From positions 1,729,501 through 1,793,500 of the forward strand of contig VICG01000003.1 of the NCBI GenBank assembly GCA_008692225.1: DNA of 64,000 nt, in the 5' to 3' direction. The notes beneath the pieces are model-generated. The model saw nothing but the letters and a program-made list of their open reading frames with translations, had not been told where the DNA came from and did no database searches. The first letter of the stretch is position 1. Every line of letters begins with the position of its first letter. This DNA comes from Monilinia fructicola. Its lineage: Eukaryota; Ascomycota; Leotiomycetes; Helotiales; Sclerotiniaceae. Positions 11,636-24,070 of this stretch are shown here, piece after piece. A program made the translations under genes and the position numbers.

Positions 11636-14587
11636 AATTTCTGTTTTCTCGGCGAGTATGGGATGGGGACGCGAGGAGACCAGGTTACCTACCTAGTAGT
11701 TATAGGCAGGGAGAGATTGTAAATGGTTCTAGATTCCAATTGATTACCTAAGGATTTGAATATTGAAGTTCTACTCGTTCCAATCAAGGGTATGCGTGAT
11801 ATTGGATAGGGTACGATGTGACGCTTCAGCTTGAGAGGGTATGAGCATCCATTCATTCATTCATTCCCTCGCAATTGATTGATGGAATGGCAGATGACAA
11901 GATTGCGAGATTGCGAGATTGGAATGAAAATCTGATGAAAGTGAAATCTAATCCAGTCGAATCAAGTCCAAAAAGAGAAGGCAACAAAAAGGCCTTGTTT
12001 GATTGTTTATTTGATCATGTGCTTTCATATTCCAAGTTGTATGAACAAGGCTCCAGCTGCGCCTACCTCCCTCCACCTGGGCAGCTCCAGCTATCTTTGT
12101 AATTACCTATAATAGAGGAGTATATATTCATCCATGGATGCCCAGATGGTCGGGGCTATTGTACAGTGCAGTATACGGAGTATATTTCATGCAGGTTGGT
12201 ACTGTTTGATAGAAGAAAAAAGGGATGGATACTTACTACCTAGGTACAGTATCTATAACTTTCATATTCTAAAACATCTCATTAACTGGAAGCTGATTAG
12301 TCTCAAAAAACTATATAAGGTTTATACGGGAATATAGAAACTTGAATAAGAGTGTATACTTATTAAATAGTTATATTATAATAATATTATAAATTAAAAT
12401 AATATATATAAAATAATATTAAAATAAATAATTATATTTTATAGATTATATACTTTTTAAATATATAATTTTTAAGTTTATTAAACTTTTAATTATTGAG
12501 AAATAAATATTATATATAAGCTTCGTAGAATAAGCTATAAAGAAGATTATAAAGGGCTATTATTATATAATATTAACGAACTTTAAATAAGTTATATTAT
12601 TAACTAGTCTAAGCGGCCGTACTTAAAGCTCGTAATATATAATATATAATATATAGTTATAATATATCTAGATAGGTATATATAGATCTATAGATATTAT
12701 TTAATGATTTTTAATACTATTCTTAGATTAGGAAAAGTAAATTGCTTAATAATATATTTATAATAAATACTTAAAATAGTATAAAAATAAGAACTTTCGA
12801 TATCTAAACATTAGCAATATATAGACTTTAGGGCTACCTAGGTCGGGTATTTCAAGTGAAAAGTTTATTAGTACCATAATAAATACCAACACCGCCCGCG
12901 CTTTTTGTAGGATATTTTTATCCTGTTTCAGGTATCTGTCGTTTTTTTATAGTTTTTTTAATCGTATACACGTGTCTCGAGGGCTCCAGCCTCCAGCGAC
13001 CTCAAGTATACTTTTATAATGCACCTGTGGACTCCAGCTGCATTCTTTGCTCATTCATGGATGTGTACGGAGCACAAAACAGACCCGTGGACAACCTTAA
13101 AACCCCGGAAATTCTATATTTATCTCTTTTATCAGATCAAGCATTCATAATCATCAGTAACACCTATCCACAGCTCTGGAGGTATACATGTAAGATTCCT
13201 AGTTCTATACTACGGAGCATGTGTCTACTCGTGATGTAGATTATACGTACAGCAGAACTAGGTCTACTCCGTACAGCAAAAAGTAGTTGGAGGTCCCCGC
13301 TTATCTTTCTTCCGTGACCGTCGTCGCATTATCGTATTCTTAACTCCAGGGCTACGTAGGTATTGCATTGCCTTCACCAATTGCAAGCCAAATATTGAAC
13401 ATTGGAGGCAACGCATCGCAACCTTACTATTATTATCTTGATGACTTGCAGAGAAAGAAAGTTTGTTATTACAGTAACTGACGTAGATCCACATACGACT
13501 ACTACAGTACTTGAACCTCTTTTGCCCCCATACAATATACATCCATGGAGACCTGGGTAGGTAGGTAGGTTTCATTGTCGGGGTTACGGGCAATAGGAGT
13601 CACGGAGTAACGAGCAACGAGTAACGAGTAACGAGCAACGAGCAACGAGCAACGAGCAATGAGCAACGAGCAACGAGCAACGAGTATGGTGGGTGCAATG
13701 ATGTATTTAAAGTAATCTTATCCAGTGACAAATTGATCAATATCTCGAGGCTGTTTCATCCAATTCATCTATTCCATCTATTTTCCATCTATTCCATCTA
13801 TTCCCTAGGTACCATCAATGATGGTCAATATCATACCCCAACACAGGACTCGACAGTATCATATATTATGTGGACTACGAAACCTTCAGACACACACAGA
13901 CAGTACTTACCTGGATAATCCAAAGCTTCAAGGTTCTCCAGCTTGATATACACAATACGCGTATTGTATTGATTGCACGGCACGGCACTGCACTTGACTG
14001 CACTGCACTGCCACTAAACAAGAGTACGAATCATTCACCAAGCCTTCCCGCTGCCGACGCAATGGAATGACTTGTCATCATCATCATCTATCCATTCATC
14101 CCAGCAAGAAGGCAAGACAGGAAGGCAAGAAGACAAGATGGCAAGCAGGCAAAAAGACAAACGAAAATGATGCCGAAACATTCTACGGTACAGAATGTAT
14201 CCATATGCATGTTCTCCATGTTGATTGCTATACCCGACCCCATGGATATCGGTATCCCGCCCAATTCTATTTCAGGCGATACCGGTATTAGTGTCAGCCT
14301 CGTCTCTATCTCGTCTCATCTAGGTATCTCGTCATACTTGTACAAAAACTTAATAACCCCTCTAAAATTTCATCTTCCATCTTCAAATATCAATCTTTCC
14401 ATATATTCAAGACCTTTCTTCGAGAATCAAGAATCATCATTTCTTTGACAGGCTACGCTTTCCAAATTCTTTCAATATTGAAACTTACACCACCACCACA
14501 GCAGTTCAACCGTCACACAATTTCCAACATGTTGGTTTCAAGATTCACTAAAAGGTGCTTATTTCACGAGCTGAAGCTGATTCCTGT
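11636..14587. other. Long intergenic region with AT-rich island and 7-bp minisatellite
   Basis: No convincing gene in about 2.9 kb. About 12.33-12.86 kb is very AT-rich with no open frame, like RIP-decayed repeat. TACGGAGTA-type motifs recur at about 12175, 13205, 13265 and 13602. A 7-bp minisatellite lies at 13604-13687. The last 300 bp before DDI1 are pyrimidine-rich and probably promoter and leader. Confidence 0.6.
13604..13687. repeat. 7-bp minisatellite (CGAGCAA/CGAGTAA)
   Basis: About eleven tandem copies of a 7-bp unit alternating CGAGCAA and CGAGTAA, with one TGAGCAA. The array starts directly from an ACGGAGTA motif. It is non-coding and lies between the AT-rich island and DDI1. Confidence 0.92.
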
Positions 14588-15986
14588 ATGTCTAGGCGCA
14601 TCACTTTGACTATTACGGCTCCTACAGATGATGATGCGGATCTTATATCACTCGAAATCCCCCAAGACACCACCGTGGGCACACTGAAGGAGTCTGTCCA
14701 AGCCGAATCTCGCATTCCTAAGAGAGATCAACATCTATACCACAACGGACAGCTTCTCAATGATGATAACAAAACCATGGAACAACTACAGATCGGCGAT
14801 GGGGAGATGCTTGCTTTACATGTTCGGGAGACTAGAGATCCCCCTACTGCCTCAGCTCAAAGAGCTTCGCAACCTGCTCGTGCACAACCTCAAGGAAGAG
14901 GAGGTCAAGCACAACAACCGGATCCCGAAACAATTCGATTGCAATTACTCGGCAACCCAGAAATGAGGCAACAGGTCATTCAACAGAATCCCGGACTGGC
15001 AGCTGTCATTGAGAATCCAGAGGGGTTCGCAGCCGTACTTTATCAGATGCGAGATCGAGAAGCTGAAGAGCAAGCTAGGCGGCGACAGCAGATTGCGGAT
15101 TTGAATGCCGATCCTTTCGATATTGATGCCCAGATGAAGATTGCGGAGATGATCCGTGAGGAACGAGTACAGGAGAATTTACAAAATGCTATTGAGCATA
15201 ATCCCGAAGGTAGATGAAATTCTGCTCCAATTCTACCTTTGAAAGACTCCTAATTTGCTTAATCCACAGTGTTCGGCCGTGTCCACATGTTATACATAGA
15301 TGTCGAGGTCAACGGACACAAAGTCAAAGCATTCGTCGATTCCGGTGCCCAAGCTACAATTATGTCCCCCAAGTGCGCTGAAGATTGTGGTATCATGCGA
15401 CTTGTCGATAAACGCTTCGCAGGAATAGCTCGAGGAGTCGGAACTGCTGCCATTCTCGGACGAGTACACTCCGCACAGATTAAAATCGGCAGTATGTTTC
15501 TGCCCTGCAGCTTCACAGTCATGGAAGGCAAGGATGTCGATTTACTTCTGGGCTTGGATATGTTGAAGAGACATCAGGCTTGCATAGATTTGTCGAAGGA
15601 TAAGCTCATCATCCAGGGGTGTCGAGGTGAGCTTTTTGGGAGAGGCGGATATTCCGAAGAATATGGAGGATGAGAGAGCTGATGAGCCACAACTTGCGGG
15701 ACCGGGGGGGACAACCATTGGGGCAAAATCGGGCGCAGTCTCGGGGCCATCAAATGAGCAACAAGCATCGCAGGCAGCGGCACAGATACCCGCTACTTCC
15801 GCACCATCAGCCCCACCGCAACAACAACATCAGCAACCGTCATTTCCAGCCGAGAACGTAGATCAACTCGTGGCACTGGGCTTCTCGCGGGATGAAGCCA
15901 TCAATGCATTGGCAGCTTGTGGAGGTGATGTCCAGTATGCGGCTGGCCTTCTGTTTTCAAGGATAGACCGACTGACTACAGCATGA
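14588..15986 (+). CDS. DDI1: Ubiquitin-shuttle aspartyl protease Ddi1 (one frame-breaking insertion)
   Basis: Ddi1 is a ubiquitin-receptor protein with a retroviral-type aspartyl protease fold, acting with the proteasome. Exons 14588-15209 and 15270-15986. Domains in order: ubiquitin-like domain (about 3-78), a Gln-rich linker, the protease domain with catalytic [13 protein letters not shown] (about 230), and a C-terminal UBA domain ([18 protein letters not shown]). The frame breaks at a run of four G (15616-15619). With three, DKLIIQG continues into [17 protein letters not shown] and the protein is 445 residues. As read, it stops at 15673 and loses the UBA domain. The start at 14588 is the simplest choice. 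An upstream ATG at 14529 would need a 41-nt intron, which is very short. Convergent with RRP8. Confidence 0.93.
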
Positions 15987-16366
15987 TGGATGAGATGGGG
16001 AATGCGGGGGGGGCCTTATAGGAACAATACGTTCTATGTATGGTCGGAAATGGCGCAATATAGTAGAAGGAAAGCATGTCAGGATGGCAGACAGAAAGGA
16101 ACCGAGTCAGGGGATACAGGACTTCATCTTTCGATGATGGGGGCAGGCGATAAATACTAAATAGCAATCTAGCGTTGGCAGAGCAGATGCGTGGCTCGGT
16201 GCATTTCATTTTATTTTCTCAATTTTTATACATGCTCTCTTGTGGTTCAACATTACAAGCTAAGCGAATACTGTTCTTGAACAAAGGCCAGATGGATGTA
16301 CCCGGCTCATTACTCCAGCCACATGCCGTAGTATATGCACTTGATTCTCCCATGCTGGCATCTTGC

Positions 16367-17857
16367 TCATCTCAATTTATACACACAAGGTTTCAAGACT
16401 GCCGCCTCGTTCGACACATGGACATCCTCCGGCTCCTCCAAAAACTTGGCCTTCGGCTTCTTCTTCCAAGTCTCTCCCTCTGGCATACCCTTGGGGACGG
16501 GCACACACTTTCCCTTGATCGGTGTTGCGCCCTTAACAAAATGCATCTTGACAAACATTTTGTTGCTTAGATCTACTGACTTCTCGGTCTGCAGGACAAA
16601 TCCGCGTTTCTTGAGGACTTCGACAAAGGCCGATACATCGGTCTCTTGCTTGTGGTCCTCCTGACCATCCACATGGACCATGAGATCTGCCTCATCCACT
16701 TCATCGTTGGCGGCTTTGAGGGCCTTTTTGTTGACGGGTTGATTTTTCTTCCGGTGGCCGACGCTGTGCTCTACGACTTTTTTGTTGTTTCCTCCGACGC
16801 GGCCGAATCGGGACTTGATCTCTGCGATCCATAGTTCACCTTTCCAGCGCAGAATGCGGAAGGCTTCTTCAATGAAATCTATCCAATTGGTACCCATGAG
16901 CGCGAGGCAGAAAATCGCAATATCAATACTTCCATCTTCGAGGGGAAGATTGGCAATATCGGCCTGAGTGACAAGAGGACTGGGGCTTTGAAGATCAAAA
17001 CTGTGGATCTTGAGATTGAGTTTCTTGAGATCCTTCTGGAGACCAGTAGAGAGGGCTGCGTCACCGCATCCGAGATCAGCAATGCGGCATGTGCCGTCTG
17101 TTCTTGGTAATGGCGTGAGGTCGGTCTTTTCTTGGGCGGGCTGGCCTCGCATATCTCGTCTGAGTTTTCCGCGCTGGCGAATCTGGAGAGAGTATCCGTC
17201 GACGGGGTTTTCGGGCCAGACTTCAACTTGGCGACGGAAACCTTCATGGTATTCGGTGAACATTTCGGGGTTCTGTTGAAAAGTAGCAAGAGATTCGGAC
17301 GATGGAGTGGTATATAAAGATTGATTGAGGTGGCGGAAGCGGGCGGAGATGAGCTTTTGACGCATAGAAGCTTGAAGTGGTGTTAATTTTGCAACAGGCT
17401 TGGGAGCTTGGGGAGGTTTGGTCGAGGCAGCGTCGGGGGTATTGTCTTTCTTGGGCTGGTCATTGTCGGATGCTTTCGATTCCTTGTCCTTCTTCTTCTT
17501 CTTTTGTTTCTTCTCTTTCTTGGATTCTGGAGTTTCTGTCGCATCGCTCGTAGGTTCTGCTTGTTTATTCTCATTTCCATCCGCACTGACGTCCTTCACT
17601 GTTTTCTCCTTCTTCTCGCTATCCTTCTCAGCATTCTTTACTTTCTTCGTCTTCGGCTTGCCTTCAATGACTGTGTCCCATAGTTCCGATAAATTCGCTG
17701 CGCTCACATCTGGATTCTTTGCGCGTTTGCGTTTCTTACTGGATTTCGTCTCAACGGGCGCTCCTTCCTCTCCGGATTTTGGGGCGGCAGCGACAGGCTC
17801 TACGGTTTGAGTTTTCAGCAGGCTCGACGAGACTGACCATCCCGGAACTGCAAACAT
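16367..17857 (-). CDS. RRP8: 25S rRNA adenine-N1 methyltransferase Rrp8
   Basis: Rrp8 makes the N1-methyladenosine in helix 25.1 of 25S rRNA in the nucleolus. It is a single exon of 496 residues. The N-terminal 160 residues are a low-complexity Lys/Glu tract (KKEKKQKKKKKDKESK), typical of nucleolar proteins. The catalytic half begins at about LTPLQASMRQKLISARFR, with SAM-binding CRIADLGCGDAALS, then DIAIFCLALMGTNW and a C-terminal KMHFVKG segment. All Rrp8 landmarks are in one frame with no damage. It lies 380 bp from the convergent DDI1. Confidence 0.95.
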   Translation of the reverse strand: MFAVPGWSVSSSLLKTQTVEPVAAAPKSGEEGAPVETKSSKKRKRAKNPDVSAANLSELWDTVIEGKPKTKKVKNAEKDSEKKEKTVKDVSADGNENKQAEPTSDATETPESKKEKKQKKKKKDKESKASDNDQPKKDNTPDAASTKPPQAPKPVAKLTPLQASMRQKLISARFRHLNQSLYTTPSSESLATFQQNPEMFTEYHEGFRRQVEVWPENPVDGYSLQIRQRGKLRRDMRGQPAQEKTDLTPLPRTDGTCRIADLGCGDAALSTGLQKDLKKLNLKIHSFDLQSPSPLVTQADIANLPLEDGSIDIAIFCLALMGTNWIDFIEEAFRILRWKGELWIAEIKSRFGRVGGNNKKVVEHSVGHRKKNQPVNKKALKAANDEVDEADLMVHVDGQEDHKQETDVSAFVEVLKKRGFVLQTEKSVDLSNKMFVKMHFVKGATPIKGKCVPVPKGMPEGETWKKKPKAKFLEEPEDVHVSNEAAVLKPCVYKLR

Positions 17858-18417
17858 TGTGCTGAATGGTCAATATTTGATCGTGTGAGGATTGACAGGT
17901 ATGATGTCGATAATCAACAGAAATTCTAGACTTTTTTTTTTTTGCGATAAACTTGATAACCAATTTTCTACCCCACATTTCTGCTCTAGCGCGCCTTACC
18001 TGTCGGAAGCTAATTAACCGAACCCGAGTGCTGGTTGATTAGCATACCGGTACCTTTTTTCTTCTACGGAGTATATCAATTGCTGGGACGATTTGTATAT
18101 TCTTTAATTTGTGTCTCTTCTATCTTTATCGGCCGGCATTTTCCTTCTTCGATGCCATAATTAGGTTGTTGTGAGCACGTGGGCAGCGGATGCTTACCTA
18201 TCATTGCACCCCCTTCATTTCTCTTAACTTACGGTTAATCCATTTGCTATGATATACCCAGGTCGTCCGAGAATGTTTGCTTGTTTCGGAGACCTGTTGG
18301 GCCTACTAACCGGAACCCAATACTTTACACTTTCATAACTGCCAGCCTGCCCAGTGCTCAGGGAACATTTTGATATGAGATGAAAAAAACACTTTCTTAA
18401 GATTCTCACATCACGTA

Positions 18418-19080
18418 CTCGGCCTAGTTTTTAAAGAGGCATAGGCAAGTATAAAAGCTTTTAATTATCTAACGGAATCTCAATAGAATCTTATTTTATT
18501 TATAGATATTATATCATAGCTTTAATATTTTAATACTTGTTATGAAATTCCTATAGTATAGAAATTAACTTTAAATGAATAGTAGTATAATAAAATTTAT
18601 AAATATAGAAAAAAATCAAGATTTATTTTAATATTAAATAACTTAATAAATCTTATAGCTAATTAAACTAATAAAATTATATTTAATAATAGAATAAATT
18701 ATAAATTTTATATATTATATATTATATATTAGGATTTAAACATCTCTACTAATACTAAGTATTTATTTATATATAGTTAATATTAGAAGAAATATAAACT
18801 TTTATATAGTAAATTCGCTTATTTAGATTCTATAAGTATATTTTTTCTTTAAGATCTTAATTTTCCTTATCTTTATATTAATAAAATATTAGCTTTTTAA
18901 AAATCTCTAATTTTATAATATTAGTATTCTTTTAGTATTAATTTATATAATATAAAAATTTTTTAACAAATATTAAGATACTAAACCTATAATAATTTAA
19001 ATTATAGATAATTTTATTATGGTTTTATAAAATAATTCAAGTCTTAAATTTGCCTATGCCTCTTTTTAAACTAGGCCGAG
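18418..19080. mobile_element. 663-bp MITE with 30-bp terminal inverted repeats
   Basis: The ends are inverted repeats beginning CTCGGCCTAGTTT and continuing to AAAGAGGCATAGGCAA; they match over about 31 bases with two mismatches. TA flanks both ends (18416-18417 and 19081-19082). The interior is about 600 bp of AT-rich non-coding DNA. Short size, long inverted ends and a TA site suggest a non-autonomous Tc1/mariner-type element decayed by RIP. Confidence 0.8.
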
Positions 19081-19794
19081 TACTACTATCGATCTACGGA
19101 GTAGAAGAAATCACCTTAGCAGACGAGTAAGCTAACTTGTCTTTGGACCCGTTGCATAGGGGCAGCAATCTTGTAAACATAGGTGGGAATACTTGGCGTT
19201 GTTTTGGGTTAATGCCGGGCTAAAAATTAGCCGAAAACGTGTTAATATAGGAAACGCGTTTCTATATATTAGATATTCAAAAATTAATAATAAATTAACA
19301 AATCAATATTATATTGTAAAAAATGCTTCGAAAAAGTTGTAGAACTAAAGGACAATTATGCTTTTTACAAAAAACCTTGAGAATCGAAGTTTCTATAGGT
19401 GTATAACAAGCTATGGTTAATATTAATAAAAAAACCTTTTTTACGCAAAAAACGGTTAATTAATAATATCGTTTTTTTTGTGTATACTATAAAAAGAATA
19501 CAATAAAAAATATATAAAAAAGCTAATCAAGTTGGTATATGTAATAATGAGTGCAATTAATCTCCTTTAACGGATATATCGAATGTTTAAAATAAGGGTG
19601 GTAAAGAGAGCATAGTTTATTTCCCTTTTTATTAGCAAAAAAAGGTTATTGAAATAATTATAGCATTTTAAGAATCTAGAGAATTAGATACTTTTTAATA
19701 TATATTCGAATTAGAATACAATATATAAAAAAGGAGTTAAAGAAAATCCTTATTTTATATTATTATGTATAAAGTTCATTTCACTTACTTTTTA

Positions 19795-19949
19795 CTAGCA
19801 CTCGCGGAAAATAAATTTTCAGACTATGGATTCTTCGAATTTTATTACTTAATGGGGGCTAGCCCCCAAACCCCCAATCCTCACTTCGTTCGAGGCTAAT
19901 AAAATTCTACGAATCCATAATCTAAAAATTTATTTTCCGCGAGTGCTAG
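19795..19949. mobile_element. Foldback MITE, copy 2, nested in the larger element
   Basis: A 155-bp element with inverted arms of about 53 bp beginning CTAGCACTCGCGGAAAATAA. The centre contains the perfect palindrome GGGGGCTAGCCCCC. TA flanks both sides. It lies inside the 3.76-kb element, so it inserted later. It is better preserved than copy 1, and its right flank opens straight into about 300 bp of TAA repeats. Confidence 0.85.
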
Positions 19950-20253
<304 letters not shown>

Positions 20254-20654
20254 AAATAGTGAAATTAAAGAAAAGGATTATTTTTAAAATTCTTTACTAT
20301 TATATATTTATTTTCTACTTCCTCAATTCGAAAATAAATACTCTTATATTATAAATATATATCTTATTTAATTATATTCTATATTCTATATTAATAATAT
20401 TATACTATATTTCTATACCTCTTTTTATTTTTATATCTCTTTTTATCTTTCTTAATATATTTTTAATACTATTCTTTTTAATATGTTTTTTATACTATTC
20501 TTTTTATTCTATTTATTTAACTTTTAAACCTTTTTTTATTTAATTTAAAATTTAGATTTTATAGAAAAACTTTATAGTTTTTTATATATTTCTTAATATA
20601 TTCTAAATTATATATAAATTATACTCAACTTCTTTAATAATTTTAATAATAAAC

Positions 20655-20669
20655 CTTTATTATTTATTA

Positions 20670-20700
<31 letters not shown>

Positions 20701-20716
20701 TATTATTTATTATTTA

Positions 20717-20749
<33 letters not shown>

Positions 20750-21061
20750 TATTATTTATTATTTATTATTTATTATTTATTATTTATTATTTATTATTTA
20801 TTATTTTATTATTTTTATTATTATTATTATTTATTATTTATTATTTATTATTTATTATTATTTTTATTTATTTTATTATTTTTATTTATTATTTATTATT
20901 TTTATTATTATTTATTATTTATTATTTATTATTTATTATTTATTATTTATTATTTATTATTTTTATTATTATTATATTATTTATTATTTATTTTTATTAT
21001 TTATTATTTATTATTTATTATTTATTATTTATTATTTATTATTTATTATTTATTATTTATT
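20655..21061. repeat. TTA / TTAT low-complexity tract
   Basis: About 400 bp of TTA and TTAT units in mixed order. It is complementary in sense to the TAA run 400 bp upstream, so the two could pair as a long imperfect hairpin in single-stranded DNA. Confidence 0.9.
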
Positions 21062-21078
21062 ATAAGGCCTATATGAAA

Positions 21079-21275
21079 TAGGCGGAATGGAATGGCCGGA
21101 ATGAAATGGCCGAATGAAAATGGGCCGAAATGGAATGGCCGGAATGAAATGGGCCGAAATGGAATGGCCGGAATGAAATGGGCCGAAATGGAATGGGCCG
21201 AAATGGAATGGGCCGAAATGGAATGAGCTGAAATGGAATGGAATGAGCTGAAATGGAATGAGCTAAAATGGTCGA
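21079..21275. repeat. GGAATGGCCGGAATGAAAT-type minisatellite
   Basis: About 200 bp of tandem 14- to 20-bp units built from GAATGGCC, GGAATGAAAT and GGGCCGAAAT. It has much higher GC than the surrounding AT-rich DNA. The minus strand is open across it and would read a repeating His-Ser-Ile-Ser-Ala pattern, but no start or domain supports a gene. Confidence 0.85.
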
Positions 21276-23359
21276 CTACCTTTCGCAATGGCCGGAATAA
21301 TTTAGCTCCGAAGCAAAACGGAATATCAGCATTAAAAATTAAGGTTTTCTGCTTACTAATGTTCGACCAATTAAAATTTTTTCGCTGTTTACTTATGACC
21401 AATCACACAAGCCGCTAAGGATTTAAGGTTCATGTTTTTGCATTTTGAACCTCCTATAGTACAGGTATAATAGTCACATGACACAACAAATTGATGAACT
21501 AAGATTCTTCGAATCCATTATCAAATAAATTCGATTTAACTATAATTATATAGGAAATACGAGTTATACAAGTAAAAACTCTTAAATCTATATTAAAAAC
21601 AAATCCTAGCTCAATTATATTTATTAATGTTGTTTTTTTGTATGATTTTACGAATTCGAGAGGAAAAGGGTATAATTAACTTTTAACGAATATAACTATA
21701 AAAACGTTATATAATTTACAAATTCAAATAAAAATTATAGCTGTAAATAATTTTTTGGTGGAATATGCTATATCTACTATTTTGGCTTTTGTATAATCTT
21801 TTCAATTGAAATAGAGCAAAAAAAAAATTAAGTAAATAAGTATATAAATAACCTTAATTAACAAAAAAATTCGTAGGATGGATTGGTATTTAAAAATGCT
21901 AAAGCATAAAAAAAGAAAAAGCATCAAAAGAGGAATATTAGAAAACGTAGTCTGTCAGCTAATAGAGAAAAAATATATTATAAATAAAAAGTTTAAAAAA
22001 AGTAATTGGTTAAAAGGGGGAATAAATTAATATTGTTTTATTTTTAGGTATTTAAAGCTTCATTTAATTCTCTAATATAAAAAGATTTGATTTAAATATT
22101 CTACTCTTCAATTTATAATAAATAATATAATGGCACATAATAATAGTTATACAAAATTCTACTTCGAATTTAACGAAATAGCTTAATTTTTATAGCTATT
22201 TTAATCTCTGGATTTTAATCCTATTAAGATAGCAAATGTAATACTATATATATACCCAAATTCAAAAAAAGGAGATCTCAAAGTATATACCCTTTAAAAT
22301 AATATAAAGATAATAAAAATGTAAAAAAAGAAATAATTGAAAATCCCTTAAAATTTTATTGATATTACCATTTTATGTATTATAAAAATGTATAAATTAA
22401 TTATAAAATATAATAGAAATAATGATTTTTATAATTAATTCTTTTTTTAATTTATTATTTTTATTAATCTAAAAGTTTTTTTTATAGCATAAATTATTTT
22501 TTCTAACCTATTGAAAGTTTTTAATAAAATTAATTATTCTAGCCCTTCCAACTTCAACGTTTTAAAGCTTTGTATTCCCTATTTAACCAATAAAAAGATT
22601 TTTTGAATTTATTATAGCAATACCAATTTGATTAATATTATTTAAAGCCTTTTCTATTAAATAAAAAGTATCATTAAGTTGAGAAGATTGATAAAAAAAA
22701 GGGAAGTTATTTAAAGATCCTATTTAAGGTTAATTAGTTTATATTAGTAATTTGGAAACTTGAATAGTTATATTTTTACAAATAAACCTAATATATAGAG
22801 TTATTTTTCAGGATTTGAATGATATAATTTTTTTAGGGGTAGAATGTGTTATAGTATAAATTTATATGGTAACGTGTTTGTAGTTGAAGAAATTATAATT
22901 CGAAATTTTTTGCTTAAATGGCCCGGTATTAACCCAAAATAACGCTAAGTAGACATAGATTGAATTTCCGACACCATTGATCTGCGCCACCGACCCCATC
23001 CATCATACTGCACCAGCTAACGACTCTCCATCGCTTAGAAGAAATGTCGAAAGGAAGTTTAAAACTTATGATCTCCTCCTAGTAGATCAAAGCCGCAAAA
23101 ACTTCGGTGTCGTTGATAGTCATGATCTAGCAGGTCTAGAATTTCAAGTACGGCTTCTTGGGTTGCGTTCTTAATTCGAATGCGAGATGATGCTGAAGGA
23201 TGTTTGCTGCCCTTGAAAGGCCAATTTTGAATGTTCAATGTGCAGGATCATTGGCTATCTTCAACACTCGCACGCATCTAACAGATAATATTTACTAAAT
23301 ATTAAGGTTATCATATTGTATATTGAGCATATTACATACCCAACACCTACTGTACCTAA

Positions 23360-24070
23360 CTGAAAAGATGCCTAGTAATTCTCCTTTCCAACGCAGGGAG
23401 TATAATATTGTCAATTAGATAGATGTAAGATATATTAACCCCCAATCAAAGGAGAGTAATTCTCCTAGATGCTTTTTGATATGGGTATAAGATAGTTAAT
23501 TAGTTATACTTCAATCCTTTCATTGAAACAATAGTTCATTCTAGGAGGAGTTCTCAATTAGCAACTAATTAGCAATTAGTCATTAGCAATGAAATGTATT
23601 TATTATACTTTAATTATCCGAGTAATCTTTCAACTAAGAAAACAGTTCTTCGTTTCGATATGGATGTAGAAAGTACTGTATGGTATTCTCAATTAGCATC
23701 TAGCTGTTAGCAATTGAATATATTATACTTTAACTTTTTAACTAAAGGAGTAATACCCGTCTCCAATATATATAAAGTACTATATGGTATTCTCAATTAT
23801 TGATTAGATACATCATGCTTCAACCCTCGGTTTGGAAGGTAGTTCTGCTTTTGGTATATAAAATGCTGTTTGCATATACAAGTATAATTAACATATAGTA
23901 TTAGCAATTAGATGTATTCTACTGGAATCATCAACTAATGGTTTTCTTTTTCGATAGAGAGAGTATATCTATCATATTACTGATTAACCATTAGATGGAT
24001 TATACTCCATCCATACTTCAGCCCTCAAGTAACAGATAGTTCTCCTTTCTTACCTTCAAGTACTATCTAT
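23360..24070. repeat. Degenerate tandem repeat, unit about 120-130 bp
   Basis: About six diverged units share the order: a tagttctcctttc-like box, a block ending in gtactgtatggtattctc, a tcaattagcaattag box, then ttatactttaaccc. Individual boxes are recognisable (for example ggtattctcaattagcat near 23691 and ggtattctcaattattga near 23785), but units differ by many changes. It is non-coding. Alignment would be needed to set the exact period. Confidence 0.6.

Noticed and set aside
21046..21402. 118-residue minus-strand frame
   Set aside because: It translates the minisatellite into a His-Ser-Ile-Ser-Ala pattern, with no domain and AT-rich flanks.
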